DNA of 44,559 bases from Bacillota bacterium (lineage in GTDB: Bacteria; Bacillota; Clostridia; Acetivibrionales; DTU013): the NCBI GenBank assembly GCA_023412665.1, contig JAEZCA010000064.1, positions 1 through 44,559 of the forward strand, in the 5' to 3' direction. Numbering within the stretch: the first letter of the stretch is position 1; the number at the start of each line of letters is the position of its first letter. A model generated the notes under the pieces. It was given only the letters and a program-made list of their open reading frames with translations, was not told where the DNA came from and did not search any database. Made by a program: the position numbers and the translations under genes. Below, piece after piece: positions 1-8,131 of this stretch.

Positions 1-440
1 ATCGTACATGATAGATAGTTCGCCATAGACTTTACCCCAGTTTCGGATTGGCATGGTCCATTTTTTCACTGCTTCAAAGGTTGCCAGGTAAAGTGCCTTA
101 AGCAGGGCGGTATCGCTTGGAAATACACTTCTTTGGCTATTCAAGCGGCGGTATGTACTGTTCAGGCTCTCGATTGCATTAGTGGTGTAAATCACTTTCC
201 AGACGTCGGAGGAAAACTTAAAAATAGGGCTGATCACATCCCAGTTTGTCGTCTAGCTCTCATGGCATTTGGATAGTGAGTCTGCCATTTTTCCGTGACT
301 TCCTTCATCTGCTGATACACTGCCTCTTCAGAGGGGGCATGATAGATTGTTTTTAAGTCGGTGGCAAAAGCTTTTTTGTCTTTATCCGCGACAAACTTCA
401 ATGTGTTTCTGACCTGGTGCACAATACACCGCTGGTATTC
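1..440 (-). pseudogene. IS256-family (mutator) transposase fragment, frameshifted and truncated
   Basis: Minus-strand translation gives the C-terminal half of an IS256-type DDE transposase. It reads from about EYQRCIVHQVRNTLKF (near 440) through a YPNAM stretch, then WDVISPIFKFSSDVWK, TTNAIESLNSTYRRL and NWGKVYGELSIMYD up to the window edge. The frame changes near 245-255, and the resumed frame carries a TAG where the family normally has a Trp codon, so the gene is broken. Homology stops near 440 inside the catalytic region, not at an element end. The upstream half and terminal inverted repeat are therefore missing, and 32 bp later a truncated tRNA-Lys begins. Family assignment is secure. Whether the frameshift and junction are biological or an assembly artefact cannot be told here. 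Confidence 0.85.
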
Positions 441-471
441 CCTTTGGATGAGTTAAAAGTAGCCAATTTAG

Positions 472-524
472 GCACTTGACTTTTAATCAAGGTGTCCGGC
501 GTTCGAATCGCCGATGGCTCACCA
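472..524 (+). tRNA. tRNA-Lys(UUU), 3' part only
   Basis: The anticodon arm CTTGA-CTTTTAA-TCAAG has anticodon TTT. It is followed by a variable loop, the T arm CGGCG-TTCGAAT-CGCCG, the acceptor strand ATGGCTC and an encoded ACCA. The 5' acceptor and D arm are absent: the sequence before 472 does not pair with ATGGCTC. The missing 5' half, beginning GGGCCAT, occurs at the far right edge of this window (44524-44559) and would complete this tRNA. As it stands the locus is not a functional tRNA gene. Confidence 0.85.
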
Positions 525-558
525 AAGACAATTCGCCACAGGCGATATTGGCGTAGAA

Positions 559-590
559 CCCTGTAACTACAAAAGGTTACGGGGTTTTTT
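559..590 (+). terminator. Rho-independent terminator behind the tRNA-Lys fragment
   Basis: CCCTGTAAC and GTTACGGGG form a 9-bp stem with one G-U pair and an 8-nt loop, followed by six T residues. It sits about 35 nt past the tRNA CCA, as expected for the end of a tRNA transcript. Confidence 0.8.
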
Positions 591-623
591 GCTGCTTTGG
601 GACGGGCACCCTGGCTAAAAATA

Positions 624-657
624 AAATAGGCGATGCACCTTCCTGCATCGCCTATTT
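624..657 (-). terminator. Terminator of the sugar isomerase gene
   Basis: A perfect 14-bp inverted repeat (AAATAGGCGATGCA, 6-nt loop, TGCATCGCCTATTT) lies 27 bp past the isomerase stop. On the minus strand it is followed by a T-rich TATTTTATTTTT tract. Confidence 0.85.
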
Positions 658-684
658 ATCAATTACCTATTCTCTATGTACTAA

Positions 685-2172
685 TTATGCAAACGGATTC
701 TCGCTCTTATATAACATAGCTTTAGGCTGATTGAATCCGATTTCATCATGGCATACACCTATGTACTTGAATACTTCAAACAATGCTTTGCCAAAGTGAC
801 CAAATGCAACTGCGCCATGATGAGGATAGTTCTTCTCGATTAATACATGACGATAGAAACGTCCCATCTCAGGAATAGCAAATACACCGATTGCACCGAA
901 GGACTTCGTTCTGACATCAAGCACTTCACCTTCTGCAACATATGCACGAAGAATATTATCGGCAGTAGACTGCAGACGGAAGAAAGTGATCTGACCCGGC
1001 ATAATGTCACCTTCCAAAGTTCCGTTTGTAACTTCAATAGGAAGATTTCTTGCCATGATCTTCTGATACTTCATCTCGCAGAAAGCAAGCTTGGAAGAAC
1101 AGGTATTACCACAGTGGAAGCCCATGAATGTATCCTTATGAGTATAAGGGAACTTGTCCTCAATGGACTCTTTATACATATCAGCAGGAACAGAGTTATT
1201 GATATCAAGAAGTGTAACTGCATCTTCGCTGACACAGGTTCCGATAAACTCAGAGAGAACACCATAGATATCAACTTCACAGGATACGGGAATTCCGCGG
1301 CCGGCAAGTCTGGAATTTACATAGCAGGGAACGCATCCAAACTGTGTCTGGAATGCAGGCCAGCATTTTCCGGCAATAGCAACATATTTACGATATCCCT
1401 TATGTGCTTCTACCCAGTCAAGAAGTGTAATTTCATACTGCGCAAGCTTATTAAGAACTTCCGGCTTCTTATTACCATCGCCAAGTTCCTTCGCCATATC
1501 TGCTGCTACTTCAGGAATACGAGGATCATTAGCATGCTTATTGAAAGCTTCGAACAGATCAAGTTCAGAGTTCTCTTCAATTTCAACGCCAAGATTATAT
1601 AACTGTTTAATAGGAGCATTACATGCAAGGAAGTTCATCGGACGAGGACCAAAAGAGATGATCTTGAGATTAGCTAATCCGTAAACTGCTCTTGCAATCG
1701 GAAGGAATCCATGAATCATATCTGCACACTCATCAGCAGTTCCTACCGGATATTCAGGAATATATGCTCCAACGTTACGAAGCTTTAAGTTGTAACTTGC
1801 ATTCAACATACCGCAATATGCATCACCACGACCGTCCATTAAGTCAGCCTGGCTCTCTTCTGCAGCGGCAATGAACATTTTCGGCCCATCAAAATGCTTT
1901 GCGAGCAATGTCTCGGAAATTTCAGGACCAAAGTTTCCAAGATATACGCATAATGCGTTGCAGCCTGCTTTTTTAATATCCTCAAGAGCTTCTACCATCT
2001 GGATTTCACTCTCTACAATACATACCGGACATTCATAGATATCAGCTGCATCATACTTTGCTGCATATGCTGCTATAAGTGCCTTTCTTCTGTTAACAGA
2101 TAATGATTCGGGGAAACAGTCACGGCTTACCGCTACGATTCCGACTTTTGCTTTGGGAATGTTATTAAACAT
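685..2172 (-). CDS. L-fucose/L-arabinose isomerase superfamily sugar isomerase
   Basis: This is a 495-residue cytoplasmic aldose-ketose isomerase of the FucI/AraA superfamily (COG2407-like). It probably interconverts a free pentose or 6-deoxyhexose aldose and its ketose with a divalent metal. The length suits the family. Candidate metal and catalytic residues sit in family-type contexts: E299 in SCEVDIYG, D323 in LLDINN, H353 in GFHCGN, and a C-terminal PHHGAVAFGHFG near residue 460. The N-terminal KVGIVAVSRDCFPESL start fits the Rossmann-like first domain. The start is supported by GGAGG at 2179-2183, 6 nt upstream. No kinase, aldolase or transporter for the same sugar is adjacent and it has its own terminator, so it is monocistronic. 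The exact substrate (fucose, arabinose, xylose or other) cannot be decided from sequence; the xylose operon here has its own dedicated isomerase. Confidence 0.85.
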   Translation of the reverse strand: MFNNIPKAKVGIVAVSRDCFPESLSVNRRKALIAAYAAKYDAADIYECPVCIVESEIQMVEALEDIKKAGCNALCVYLGNFGPEISETLLAKHFDGPKMFIAAAEESQADLMDGRGDAYCGMLNASYNLKLRNVGAYIPEYPVGTADECADMIHGFLPIARAVYGLANLKIISFGPRPMNFLACNAPIKQLYNLGVEIEENSELDLFEAFNKHANDPRIPEVAADMAKELGDGNKKPEVLNKLAQYEITLLDWVEAHKGYRKYVAIAGKCWPAFQTQFGCVPCYVNSRLAGRGIPVSCEVDIYGVLSEFIGTCVSEDAVTLLDINNSVPADMYKESIEDKFPYTHKDTFMGFHCGNTCSSKLAFCEMKYQKIMARNLPIEVTNGTLEGDIMPGQITFFRLQSTADNILRAYVAEGEVLDVRTKSFGAIGVFAIPEMGRFYRHVLIEKNYPHHGAVAFGHFGKALFEVFKYIGVCHDEIGFNQPKAMLYKSENPFA

Positions 2173-2308
2173 TTTTTACCTCCAAAATTTTTCTTCTTTA
2201 TTCACTCAGTTTTTCACCCTTGATTCACCGCCTATTGGCAAAAAAACTAAACAGAGCCATTTATACATATATTTTATGTATAAAGTAGCTCCTGCGTCAA
2301 TAGCTATC

Positions 2309-2378
2309 GGGGTCAGGCTTTTTAATAATTCACTAATTATTAATTCGAATAATTAGTGAATTACTCAAGCCTGACCCC
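2309..2378. repeat. 70-nt REP-like compound palindrome
   Basis: The outer arms GGGGTCAGGCTT (2309-2320) and AAGCCTGACCCC (2367-2378) are perfect complements. Inside them AATTCACTAATTATT (2327-2341) pairs perfectly with 2348-2362. Together they form a cruciform-sized hairpin of about 27 bp with one asymmetric interior loop. There is no T-tract, so it is not a simple terminator. GC-rich outer arms around an AT-rich core recall REP elements mobilised by Y1/IS200-like (RAYT) transposases; that link is inference and no such transposase gene is in the window. It lies between the isomerase promoter and the end of the response-regulator gene. Confidence 0.75.
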
Positions 2379-2400
2379 CATTACAAATAATAATTTGATT

Positions 2401-3000
2401 TCAATAAGGTCTGCTCCCCATAAGGCGTATGAGCTCATTTCCATGCTTGACACCGAGCTTTTTAAAGATTTTTGTCTTTTGATTGGCTATGGTCTTTTCT
2501 GAAGACAAGAGCCTGATATCCTTCCCCAGAATCATTTCGAGTACGGTTTTTTCAGCAGTGGATAATTCGCTTAGGATCAGCGCTTTTATAAAATCCTCCT
2601 GTGGTGTGGTGCTTTTGGCTGTTGCTCTGATAGTTTCAGGTATTAATTCAAATTGACTTTTGAAGATATACCCCGAGGCAAAAGCTTTTTTGCTGGCTTC
2701 AATAGAAATCAGAGGGTCTTCTAGTGCTGTTAGTAATATGATTTTCGCCTGTGATGCCAGCCTTATCTCTTTGGCTGCTTCGATACCACCTAAATCATCA
2801 CCCTGAGAAAGGTTTAAATCCATTAAAACAATGTGAGGATGATGTTTTTGTACCATATCAAGGGCAGCTTCCCTATTTCCGGCAGCTCCGACCAGACTCA
2901 GATCCTGTTCCCGTTCCAGAAGGGATTTAATGAGAAAACAAAAATCCGTGTCATCATCAACACATATTATTCTGATGTTTTCCTTGTCTGAGCCATTCAT
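2401..3000 (-). CDS. NarL/FixJ-type response regulator
   Basis: This 199-residue protein has a receiver domain (about 9-125) and a C-terminal LuxR-type helix-turn-helix (about 143-195). Receiver landmarks are complete: acidic pocket D15-D17, phospho-acceptor D61 in VLMDLNLS, T91 and K114 in GYIFK. The C-terminal segment LSTAEKTVLEMILG...SEKTIANQKTKIFKKLGVKH matches the DNA-binding helices of NarL-type regulators. The gene lies 8 bp downstream of the histidine kinase on the same strand, so the two are co-transcribed and the kinase is the obvious partner. Target genes are unknown. The pair is divergent from the Ser/Thr kinase island starting at 4698, which makes that island a candidate target. 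Confidence 0.9.
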   Translation of the reverse strand: MNGSDKENIRIICVDDDTDFCFLIKSLLEREQDLSLVGAAGNREAALDMVQKHHPHIVLMDLNLSQGDDLGGIEAAKEIRLASQAKIILLTALEDPLISIEASKKAFASGYIFKSQFELIPETIRATAKSTTPQEDFIKALILSELSTAEKTVLEMILGKDIRLLSSEKTIANQKTKIFKKLGVKHGNELIRLMGSRPY

Positions 3001-3008
3001 ACAGTAAA

Positions 3009-4451
3009 TTATAATCCTTTCGTCCTCATAGGCATTTTACTGGAAAAAGCATTGCTCTTTGCCGGATATACAATTCGCTTAAGCGGAATATAAACAGAAA
3101 AAGTAGTTCCATTATCAACATTGCTTTCTACTTCTATTTCCCCATTATGTTTTTTTATAACATTCATGCAATAAGAGAGACCAAGACCAAAGTTTGTATC
3201 TGTTTTCTTAGTTGTGAAATAGGGCTCAAACAAACGATCCATTATTTCTTTTTTGATCTCAGGTCCGTTGTCATGAACCGCTATACAGTAATAAGGTCTT
3301 TTCTTTTCCTGATAACATAGAATGTCGATTACACCATTTTCCATAACGGCGTCGGCTGCGTTTTGTATCAAATTATTTAACACCTCGACCAGATGAGTTC
3401 TATCACAATAAATATCTATTTCATCATTACAATTTATATTTATGGACAAGGATTTACCCATATAATTTCTGTTTAGTTCAACACATTGTGTTAAAATCTC
3501 TTTCAAAGGCCATTTGTGTTCATTTATGGTAATAGAACCCGAGTATAGAGTTGCCTTTAGGTTGAAATTCTTAAGATGTGTGATCGATCTTCTTATTATT
3601 AATATTTCCTCTGGGGCAGCGATGCTGCTTTGAAGATACTTGTTTTGCAAATTTTCCAGGCACCATTCGATTTTTGCCGTTTCATTTTTAATAAGATGCC
3701 CTGTGAATTGAACATTCTTATTAATGAGAAGCATATCCGAATTCCATCGGTAGTTTTCACTTCTAAGCCGTATCCCCATAATTCCTTCTTTGAATGCCAT
3801 AACAATGTAAAAAAAGATGGCCCCTCCCAAAATCAATATATTCCCTTTCCAAAGCTTGAATAGCTCACTAATGCCAAGACTGTGAATTATTAAGGTAGTT
3901 ATTAGGCAAAACCATATTGCGGGTAAAAGAAGAATGGCCACAAGTCTTTTTTGCTTTCGAGCCTGAGAGTTTCGTTCCGAGAAGATGGCGGACAGCATTA
4001 AATAAGTATAATATATACCATACCCAACATTATATGCAGTAAACACATACCAGAATACCCTGTCGTTATGCTGATACCAGGTCGTTTTAAGGGGATTATA
4101 AATAAAAATAAGAATAAGAGAAGGCAAAAATATCCCCACCTTCAAAAGCTTGAATTGATGGGGATATCTTTTATCATAACTGCAGAAATAGAACATAAAC
4201 AGAAGGCCTGTCGGCATGGCTAAATGGTAGACAATGGCCGTCATGACAGAATAAACAGCAGTATAGATTTCTGGATTTATGCCTTGGTTATACTGTTTTT
4301 CCAGCAATGGAACAAGATCAAGGTAATATTCCTTTAAAGTACCCAGACTGCAAATCGCAGCATTAATGGCACAGCATTTGTTTGCTTTATTTTTGGGACT
4401 GGATAAATAAATAAGAAGAGCTAAAACCCATATAAGTATTGTGAATAACAT
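3009..4451 (-). CDS. Membrane sensor histidine kinase with 7-TM input region
   Basis: A 480-residue sensor kinase. Residues about 1-225 contain roughly seven hydrophobic segments, with short loops and no large extracytoplasmic domain, so it probably senses something in or near the membrane. The kinase core follows. The probable phospho-acceptor is H252 in GHLIKNE, an atypical H-box reminiscent of SpoOB/sporulation-type kinases rather than the usual HELRTPL. The ATPase domain has an N-box NNLIQNAADAV (359-369), a G1 box DNGPE (394-398), FEPYFTTK and a GLGL G2 box (422-425). It is the first gene of a two-gene transcript with the response regulator. The 246-bp gap to the divergent kinase gene at 4698 holds the promoters of both. 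Confidence 0.88.
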   Translation of the reverse strand: MLFTILIWVLALLIYLSSPKNKANKCCAINAAICSLGTLKEYYLDLVPLLEKQYNQGINPEIYTAVYSVMTAIVYHLAMPTGLLFMFYFCSYDKRYPHQFKLLKVGIFLPSLILIFIYNPLKTTWYQHNDRVFWYVFTAYNVGYGIYYTYLMLSAIFSERNSQARKQKRLVAILLLPAIWFCLITTLIIHSLGISELFKLWKGNILILGGAIFFYIVMAFKEGIMGIRLRSENYRWNSDMLLINKNVQFTGHLIKNETAKIEWCLENLQNKYLQSSIAAPEEILIIRRSITHLKNFNLKATLYSGSITINEHKWPLKEILTQCVELNRNYMGKSLSININCNDEIDIYCDRTHLVEVLNNLIQNAADAVMENGVIDILCYQEKKRPYYCIAVHDNGPEIKKEIMDRLFEPYFTTKKTDTNFGLGLSYCMNVIKKHNGEIEVESNVDNGTTFSVYIPLKRIVYPAKSNAFSSKMPMRTKGL

Positions 4452-4619
4452 AATAATGTCCTCACTGCTGTAATCTTCCTTCTATTTTGCCGCTTTTTTG
4501 TACTAAAGTAAATAATAAAATAAAAATTCGTAAAATGTGTTACATAATAGTAGGTTTGCAATCATTAAACTTATCAATTATTGGGAGAATAAGTAGGTTT
4601 ATGTTCATTTATGGATTAT

Positions 4620-4638
4620 TTCCTATAAATTATAGGAA
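4620..4638. promoter_or_regulatory. Perfect 9-1-9 palindrome in the divergent promoter region
   Basis: TTCCTATAAATTATAGGAA is a perfect inverted repeat around a single A. A TATAAT hexamer lies at 4660-4665, 21 bp to its right, with no good -35 visible, so the palindrome covers the place of a -35 for the kinase gene at 4698. It has the size and symmetry of a dimeric regulator site. The adjacent NarL-type regulator is the natural candidate binder, which is inference. Confidence 0.4.
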
Positions 4639-4697
4639 CAAAAAGTTAGAATACTGGTTTATAATGGGTTTTGTTTATATGTGAGGAGTGTGCTTTC

Positions 4698-7436
4698 ATG
4701 AATAAGGATAATGATGTAAAAAAGCTCTGTATGGGCTGTATGTCAAAGGTAGAAGATAAGGAGATTCCGTGCCCGCATTGTGGATGGCGGGACGATCAAC
4801 AAGAATTAACTGCCCATCAACTTCCGCCGCAAACAATCCTGAACGGCAAGTACTTGCTGGGACGTGTTTTGGGGGAAGGCGGCTTTGGCATCACCTATCT
4901 GGGATGGGACCTGAATCTTGATATGAAGGTTGCCATCAAAGAGTACTATCCTGCCGGATTTGTTACACGTGAAATAACAGCAGCCACCACAGTCACACCG
5001 TTTTCTGGGGAAAAGCGGGAGGCATACATTAGCGGGCTGGATAAATTTGTGGGTGAAGCAAAGAGTCTGGCAAAATTCTACAGCCTTCCCGGCATAGTAT
5101 CGGTAAAGGATTTTTTCAAGGAGAACGGAACGGCCTATATTGTCATGGAGTATATAGAGGGTGTCACACTTAAACAGTATCTCCAAAAGGAAGGCGGGAA
5201 GCTCCCTGTCTATCAGGTGCTGGAGTGGGTCAAGCCTCTGATCGTTTCTCTTTCTCAGATGCATGCCGCAGGAATTATTCATAGGGATATAAGCCCGGAT
5301 AATGTTATGATTACCCGGAACGGAGATATAAAGCTCCTGGATTTCGGTGCGGCAAGGGATATCTCTGTTGAGGGAGCAAAGAGCCTTTCAGTGCTTTTAA
5401 AGCCCGGATATGCCCCTGAAGAACAATACCGTACACGGGGAAATCAGGGACCTTGGACCGATGTTTACGCCCTTTGCGCAACTATTTATAAGGCAATTAC
5501 AGGTCAAACCCCTCCTGAGTCTATGGAGCGTATGCATGAAGATAGCCTTGTACCGCCGTCAAAGCTTGGGATTTCTCTTACTGGGGATCAAGAGGCAGCG
5601 TTGATTAAGGGTATGGCTGTTTTACAAAAAAATCGTTATCAGAACATGAGTGAGCTTTACGAAGGCTTAAACCCATTTTTTGTTGATCAAAAAGCCTCGA
5701 CGCAGGTCGGGCCTGTCACACCTTTGCGTGAAGAAGAAAGATCCCCCACACAAAGTGACCACATTCAACCATCCCCGGCTTCTGAATTAAGTATATCATC
5801 AGCTGTAGCCCCAGTTGCTAATGCTACACCGATTCAGTCTAAGAAGTCAAGAAAAGTTCTTATTATTGGTGCTATATCTCTGGCTTTAACTATATTTACG
5901 CTGTTTATAGTATTAAAAATAATTGACAATCGGAATAGGGATGCTTTGAGCAGTAAAGATGACATATCCTATAACGATGTATCTTCAGGTGTTTCTTCAA
6001 ATGAAGGCAGTGAAACAACTAAGGAACCGGAGCCCACAACAACGGCTGATCCATCTAAAGACGCCCTTGCTGAAACAGTATATGGAAACACTTCGGGCAA
6101 CCTGGCAAACAATGGAATGGCAGCTTTCAGTAATGGCTGGATTTACTATGCCAATTATGATGACGATGAGAAGCTGTATAAGTCCGGAAGCGAAGGAAGA
6201 GACTTTGTAAAGCTGTCTGATGACAAGGTTTCTTACATAAATGTAGTGGATGAGTGGGTCTATTATGTGTCCGGGGAAAACAGTAATATATACAAGATCA
6301 GGACCGACGGGACTGAAAGGAGCCTGGTTTGCGATGATGAAATCTCTCAAATGACTGTAGTGGGTGATTGGATTTATTACTCCAATATGTCTGATGAGTT
6401 CTTTTTATACAAGATAAAGACAGATGGTACCGAAAAAACCAGGCTTATAAGCGATTTCTCATCGGGTATCAATGTCGTAGGTGATGTGATCTATTACTCG
6501 GACTATAATGTGCATAATATTTGCAAAATCGGTACCGACGGCAGCAATAAAACGATCATCAACGCCTCGGATGCCTGCTTTATGATTAATGTTGAAAAGG
6601 ACTGGATTTATTATAGAAACAACAATGATAACGGAAAGCTCTATAAAATCAAAACCGACGGAAGTGAAAGAACCTGCTTGAATCAGGATAACAGCAGCAG
6701 TGTCAATGTGGTCGGAGAATGGATCTATTACAGAAACAACTCGGATAAAAGCTCTTTATATAGAATCAGAACCGATGGATCGGGACAAACGAAGCTGAAT
6801 GATGTGGGTACAAACGCTATCTGCGTTGCAGCTGATAAAATATATTACTGCAACACGGAAACAGGCAAGGGCGAAGTCTACGACCCTGAGGCCATCAAGG
6901 ACGAGGTCTACGAACCTAAGTACGGAGCAGGCGATCCGGAAGCAGGCAAGGAATCGGGAACCGAAGCAGAGGGCATCTATTCAACTGTTTTTGACTCCGT
7001 TATCGCACGAGTTGGCCGGGATGACGTCAAGGAAATCCAATCCGGCCAATTGGTGAAGGCGGAAAATAACATTGATTTCATAGTTCAGGGCTCAAAGATT
7101 CTGGGAACTTCAGATGACGGTGAATTCAGCTTTGCGCAAGTCAAGCTACAGCTTTCAATATCTGAGAACTATTCAGAAGCATTATATATGGACGATTATA
7201 ATTTTGCCATATTGGCGGTGGAAAATCCGGGAGAATGCTATTATGCCGTAGGTCATTCCGACATTGATGTCAAATCTGTGGAAGGATTTCCACTTATATT
7301 GAATGACACTGATCCTGTTGAGGTTTTATTGTATTTTCAGATTCCTGCCGAGTACAAAGATCTGTTATTCATTAATACCAACTTTTTCAATGGTGAAGAA
7401 GCCGGACCTGTGTATGTACTTGGTAAAGGTAATTGA
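4698..7436 (+). CDS. Zinc-ribbon Ser/Thr protein kinase with TM and extracellular DUF5050-like repeats
   Basis: A 912-residue transmembrane protein kinase. The ATG at 4698 is preferred because GAGGAG lies 9 nt upstream; an in-frame ATG at 4671 lacks a site. Order: a four-Cys zinc ribbon (C11, C14, C25, C28); a protein kinase domain about 50-330 with G-loop GEGGFG (59-64), VAIK K81, catalytic loop HRDISPDN (D197), DFG D215 and APEEQY; a Pro/Ser-rich linker; one TM helix about 386-409; then an outside region. The outside part has seven repeats marked by a WIYY-type motif about 40 residues apart (475-720), each with a KIRTDGTE-like tail, as in DUF5050 propeller-like proteins, and a C-terminal DUF4352-like domain. 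The catalytic loop has Ser where most Ser/Thr kinases have Lys (HRDxKxxN). This is the first gene of the island and probably couples an external ligand to cytoplasmic Thr phosphorylation. Confidence 0.9.
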   Translation: MNKDNDVKKLCMGCMSKVEDKEIPCPHCGWRDDQQELTAHQLPPQTILNGKYLLGRVLGEGGFGITYLGWDLNLDMKVAIKEYYPAGFVTREITAATTVTPFSGEKREAYISGLDKFVGEAKSLAKFYSLPGIVSVKDFFKENGTAYIVMEYIEGVTLKQYLQKEGGKLPVYQVLEWVKPLIVSLSQMHAAGIIHRDISPDNVMITRNGDIKLLDFGAARDISVEGAKSLSVLLKPGYAPEEQYRTRGNQGPWTDVYALCATIYKAITGQTPPESMERMHEDSLVPPSKLGISLTGDQEAALIKGMAVLQKNRYQNMSELYEGLNPFFVDQKASTQVGPVTPLREEERSPTQSDHIQPSPASELSISSAVAPVANATPIQSKKSRKVLIIGAISLALTIFTLFIVLKIIDNRNRDALSSKDDISYNDVSSGVSSNEGSETTKEPEPTTTADPSKDALAETVYGNTSGNLANNGMAAFSNGWIYYANYDDDEKLYKSGSEGRDFVKLSDDKVSYINVVDEWVYYVSGENSNIYKIRTDGTERSLVCDDEISQMTVVGDWIYYSNMSDEFFLYKIKTDGTEKTRLISDFSSGINVVGDVIYYSDYNVHNICKIGTDGSNKTIINASDACFMINVEKDWIYYRNNNDNGKLYKIKTDGSERTCLNQDNSSSVNVVGEWIYYRNNSDKSSLYRIRTDGSGQTKLNDVGTNAICVAADKIYYCNTETGKGEVYDPEAIKDEVYEPKYGAGDPEAGKESGTEAEGIYSTVFDSVIARVGRDDVKEIQSGQLVKAENNIDFIVQGSKILGTSDDGEFSFAQVKLQLSISENYSEALYMDDYNFAILAVENPGECYYAVGHSDIDVKSVEGFPLILNDTDPVEVLLYFQIPAEYKDLLFINTNFFNGEEAGPVYVLGKGN

Positions 7437-7537
7437 AACGAGTAAAATGATCATGATTTAGCTATAAGAAAAAGTATGGTGACAGATCAAACTGATCAAT
7501 AAACAAATCGACTTATTATTTCAAGGAGGATTTACTT

Positions 7538-8131
7538 ATGGAAATGAAACAATGCAGCAATGGTCACTTTTATGATGCATCCAAATTCCCGGAATGTCCG
7601 AACTGTAACAGCGCATCAGCAAATGTCAACATGACCCGTCCTCTGGATGCAGGTCCTACCATGCCGGTTTCACGAGAATCCCAATCAGTCGGCTCAGCAT
7701 CAGACCGTACATATTCCATGGCAACTCCCAACGTAGGAGGCGTTGCCGACAATGAACGCACAGTAGCTCTTATTAAGCACAAAACAGGCATTGACCCTGT
7801 GGTAGGGTGGCTTGTTTGCATAGAAGGCAGTGACAAGGGAAGGGATTACCGTATACATTCAGAGAATAACGCCATTGGCAGAGGCGAGAATATGGACATC
7901 TGCATTCATGGAGATAATACCATTTCCAGAGAAAATCATGCGTTCATAAGCTTTGACGCCAAGGATAAAATCTTCTATTTTAGACCAGGTGATGGAAGAA
8001 GTATCGTGCGCTTTAACGGGAAGGCTCTTTTCAATACCACTGAGATAGCGCCTTATGATACCATCGAGCTTGGAGAAACAAAGCTCGTGTTCATACCGCT
8101 TTGTGGAGAGAGGTTTAATTGGAATGAATAA
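7538..8131 (+). CDS. Zinc-ribbon FHA-domain protein
   Basis: A 197-residue soluble protein. It starts with a compact Cys/His cluster CSNGHFYD...CPNC (C6, H10, C20, C23), likely zinc-binding. A Ser/Thr-rich linker holds possible phosphorylation sites, such as the Thr in DNERTVAL near residue 75. A C-terminal FHA domain (about 91-188) has the phosphothreonine-binding signature GRGEN (114-118), TISRENH (S130, R131, H134) and N160-G161. The ribosome site AAGGAGG precedes the ATG. It lies 101 bp after the first kinase and overlaps the phosphatase gene by 8 nt, so translation of the two is probably coupled. By analogy with GarA/OdhI-type FHA proteins it may be both substrate and reader of the neighbouring kinases; that is inference. 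Confidence 0.88.
   Translation: MEMKQCSNGHFYDASKFPECPNCNSASANVNMTRPLDAGPTMPVSRESQSVGSASDRTYSMATPNVGGVADNERTVALIKHKTGIDPVVGWLVCIEGSDKGRDYRIHSENNAIGRGENMDICIHGDNTISRENHAFISFDAKDKIFYFRPGDGRSIVRFNGKALFNTTEIAPYDTIELGETKLVFIPLCGERFNWNE

Noticed and set aside
847..1602. 251-codon open frame on the plus strand opposite the sugar isomerase
   Set aside because: It is fully antisense to a well-supported gene, has no ribosome site and no recognisable protein features.
4806..5282. 158-codon minus-strand frame inside the first kinase
   Set aside because: It lies within the conserved kinase domain coding strand; a shadow frame with no start signal.
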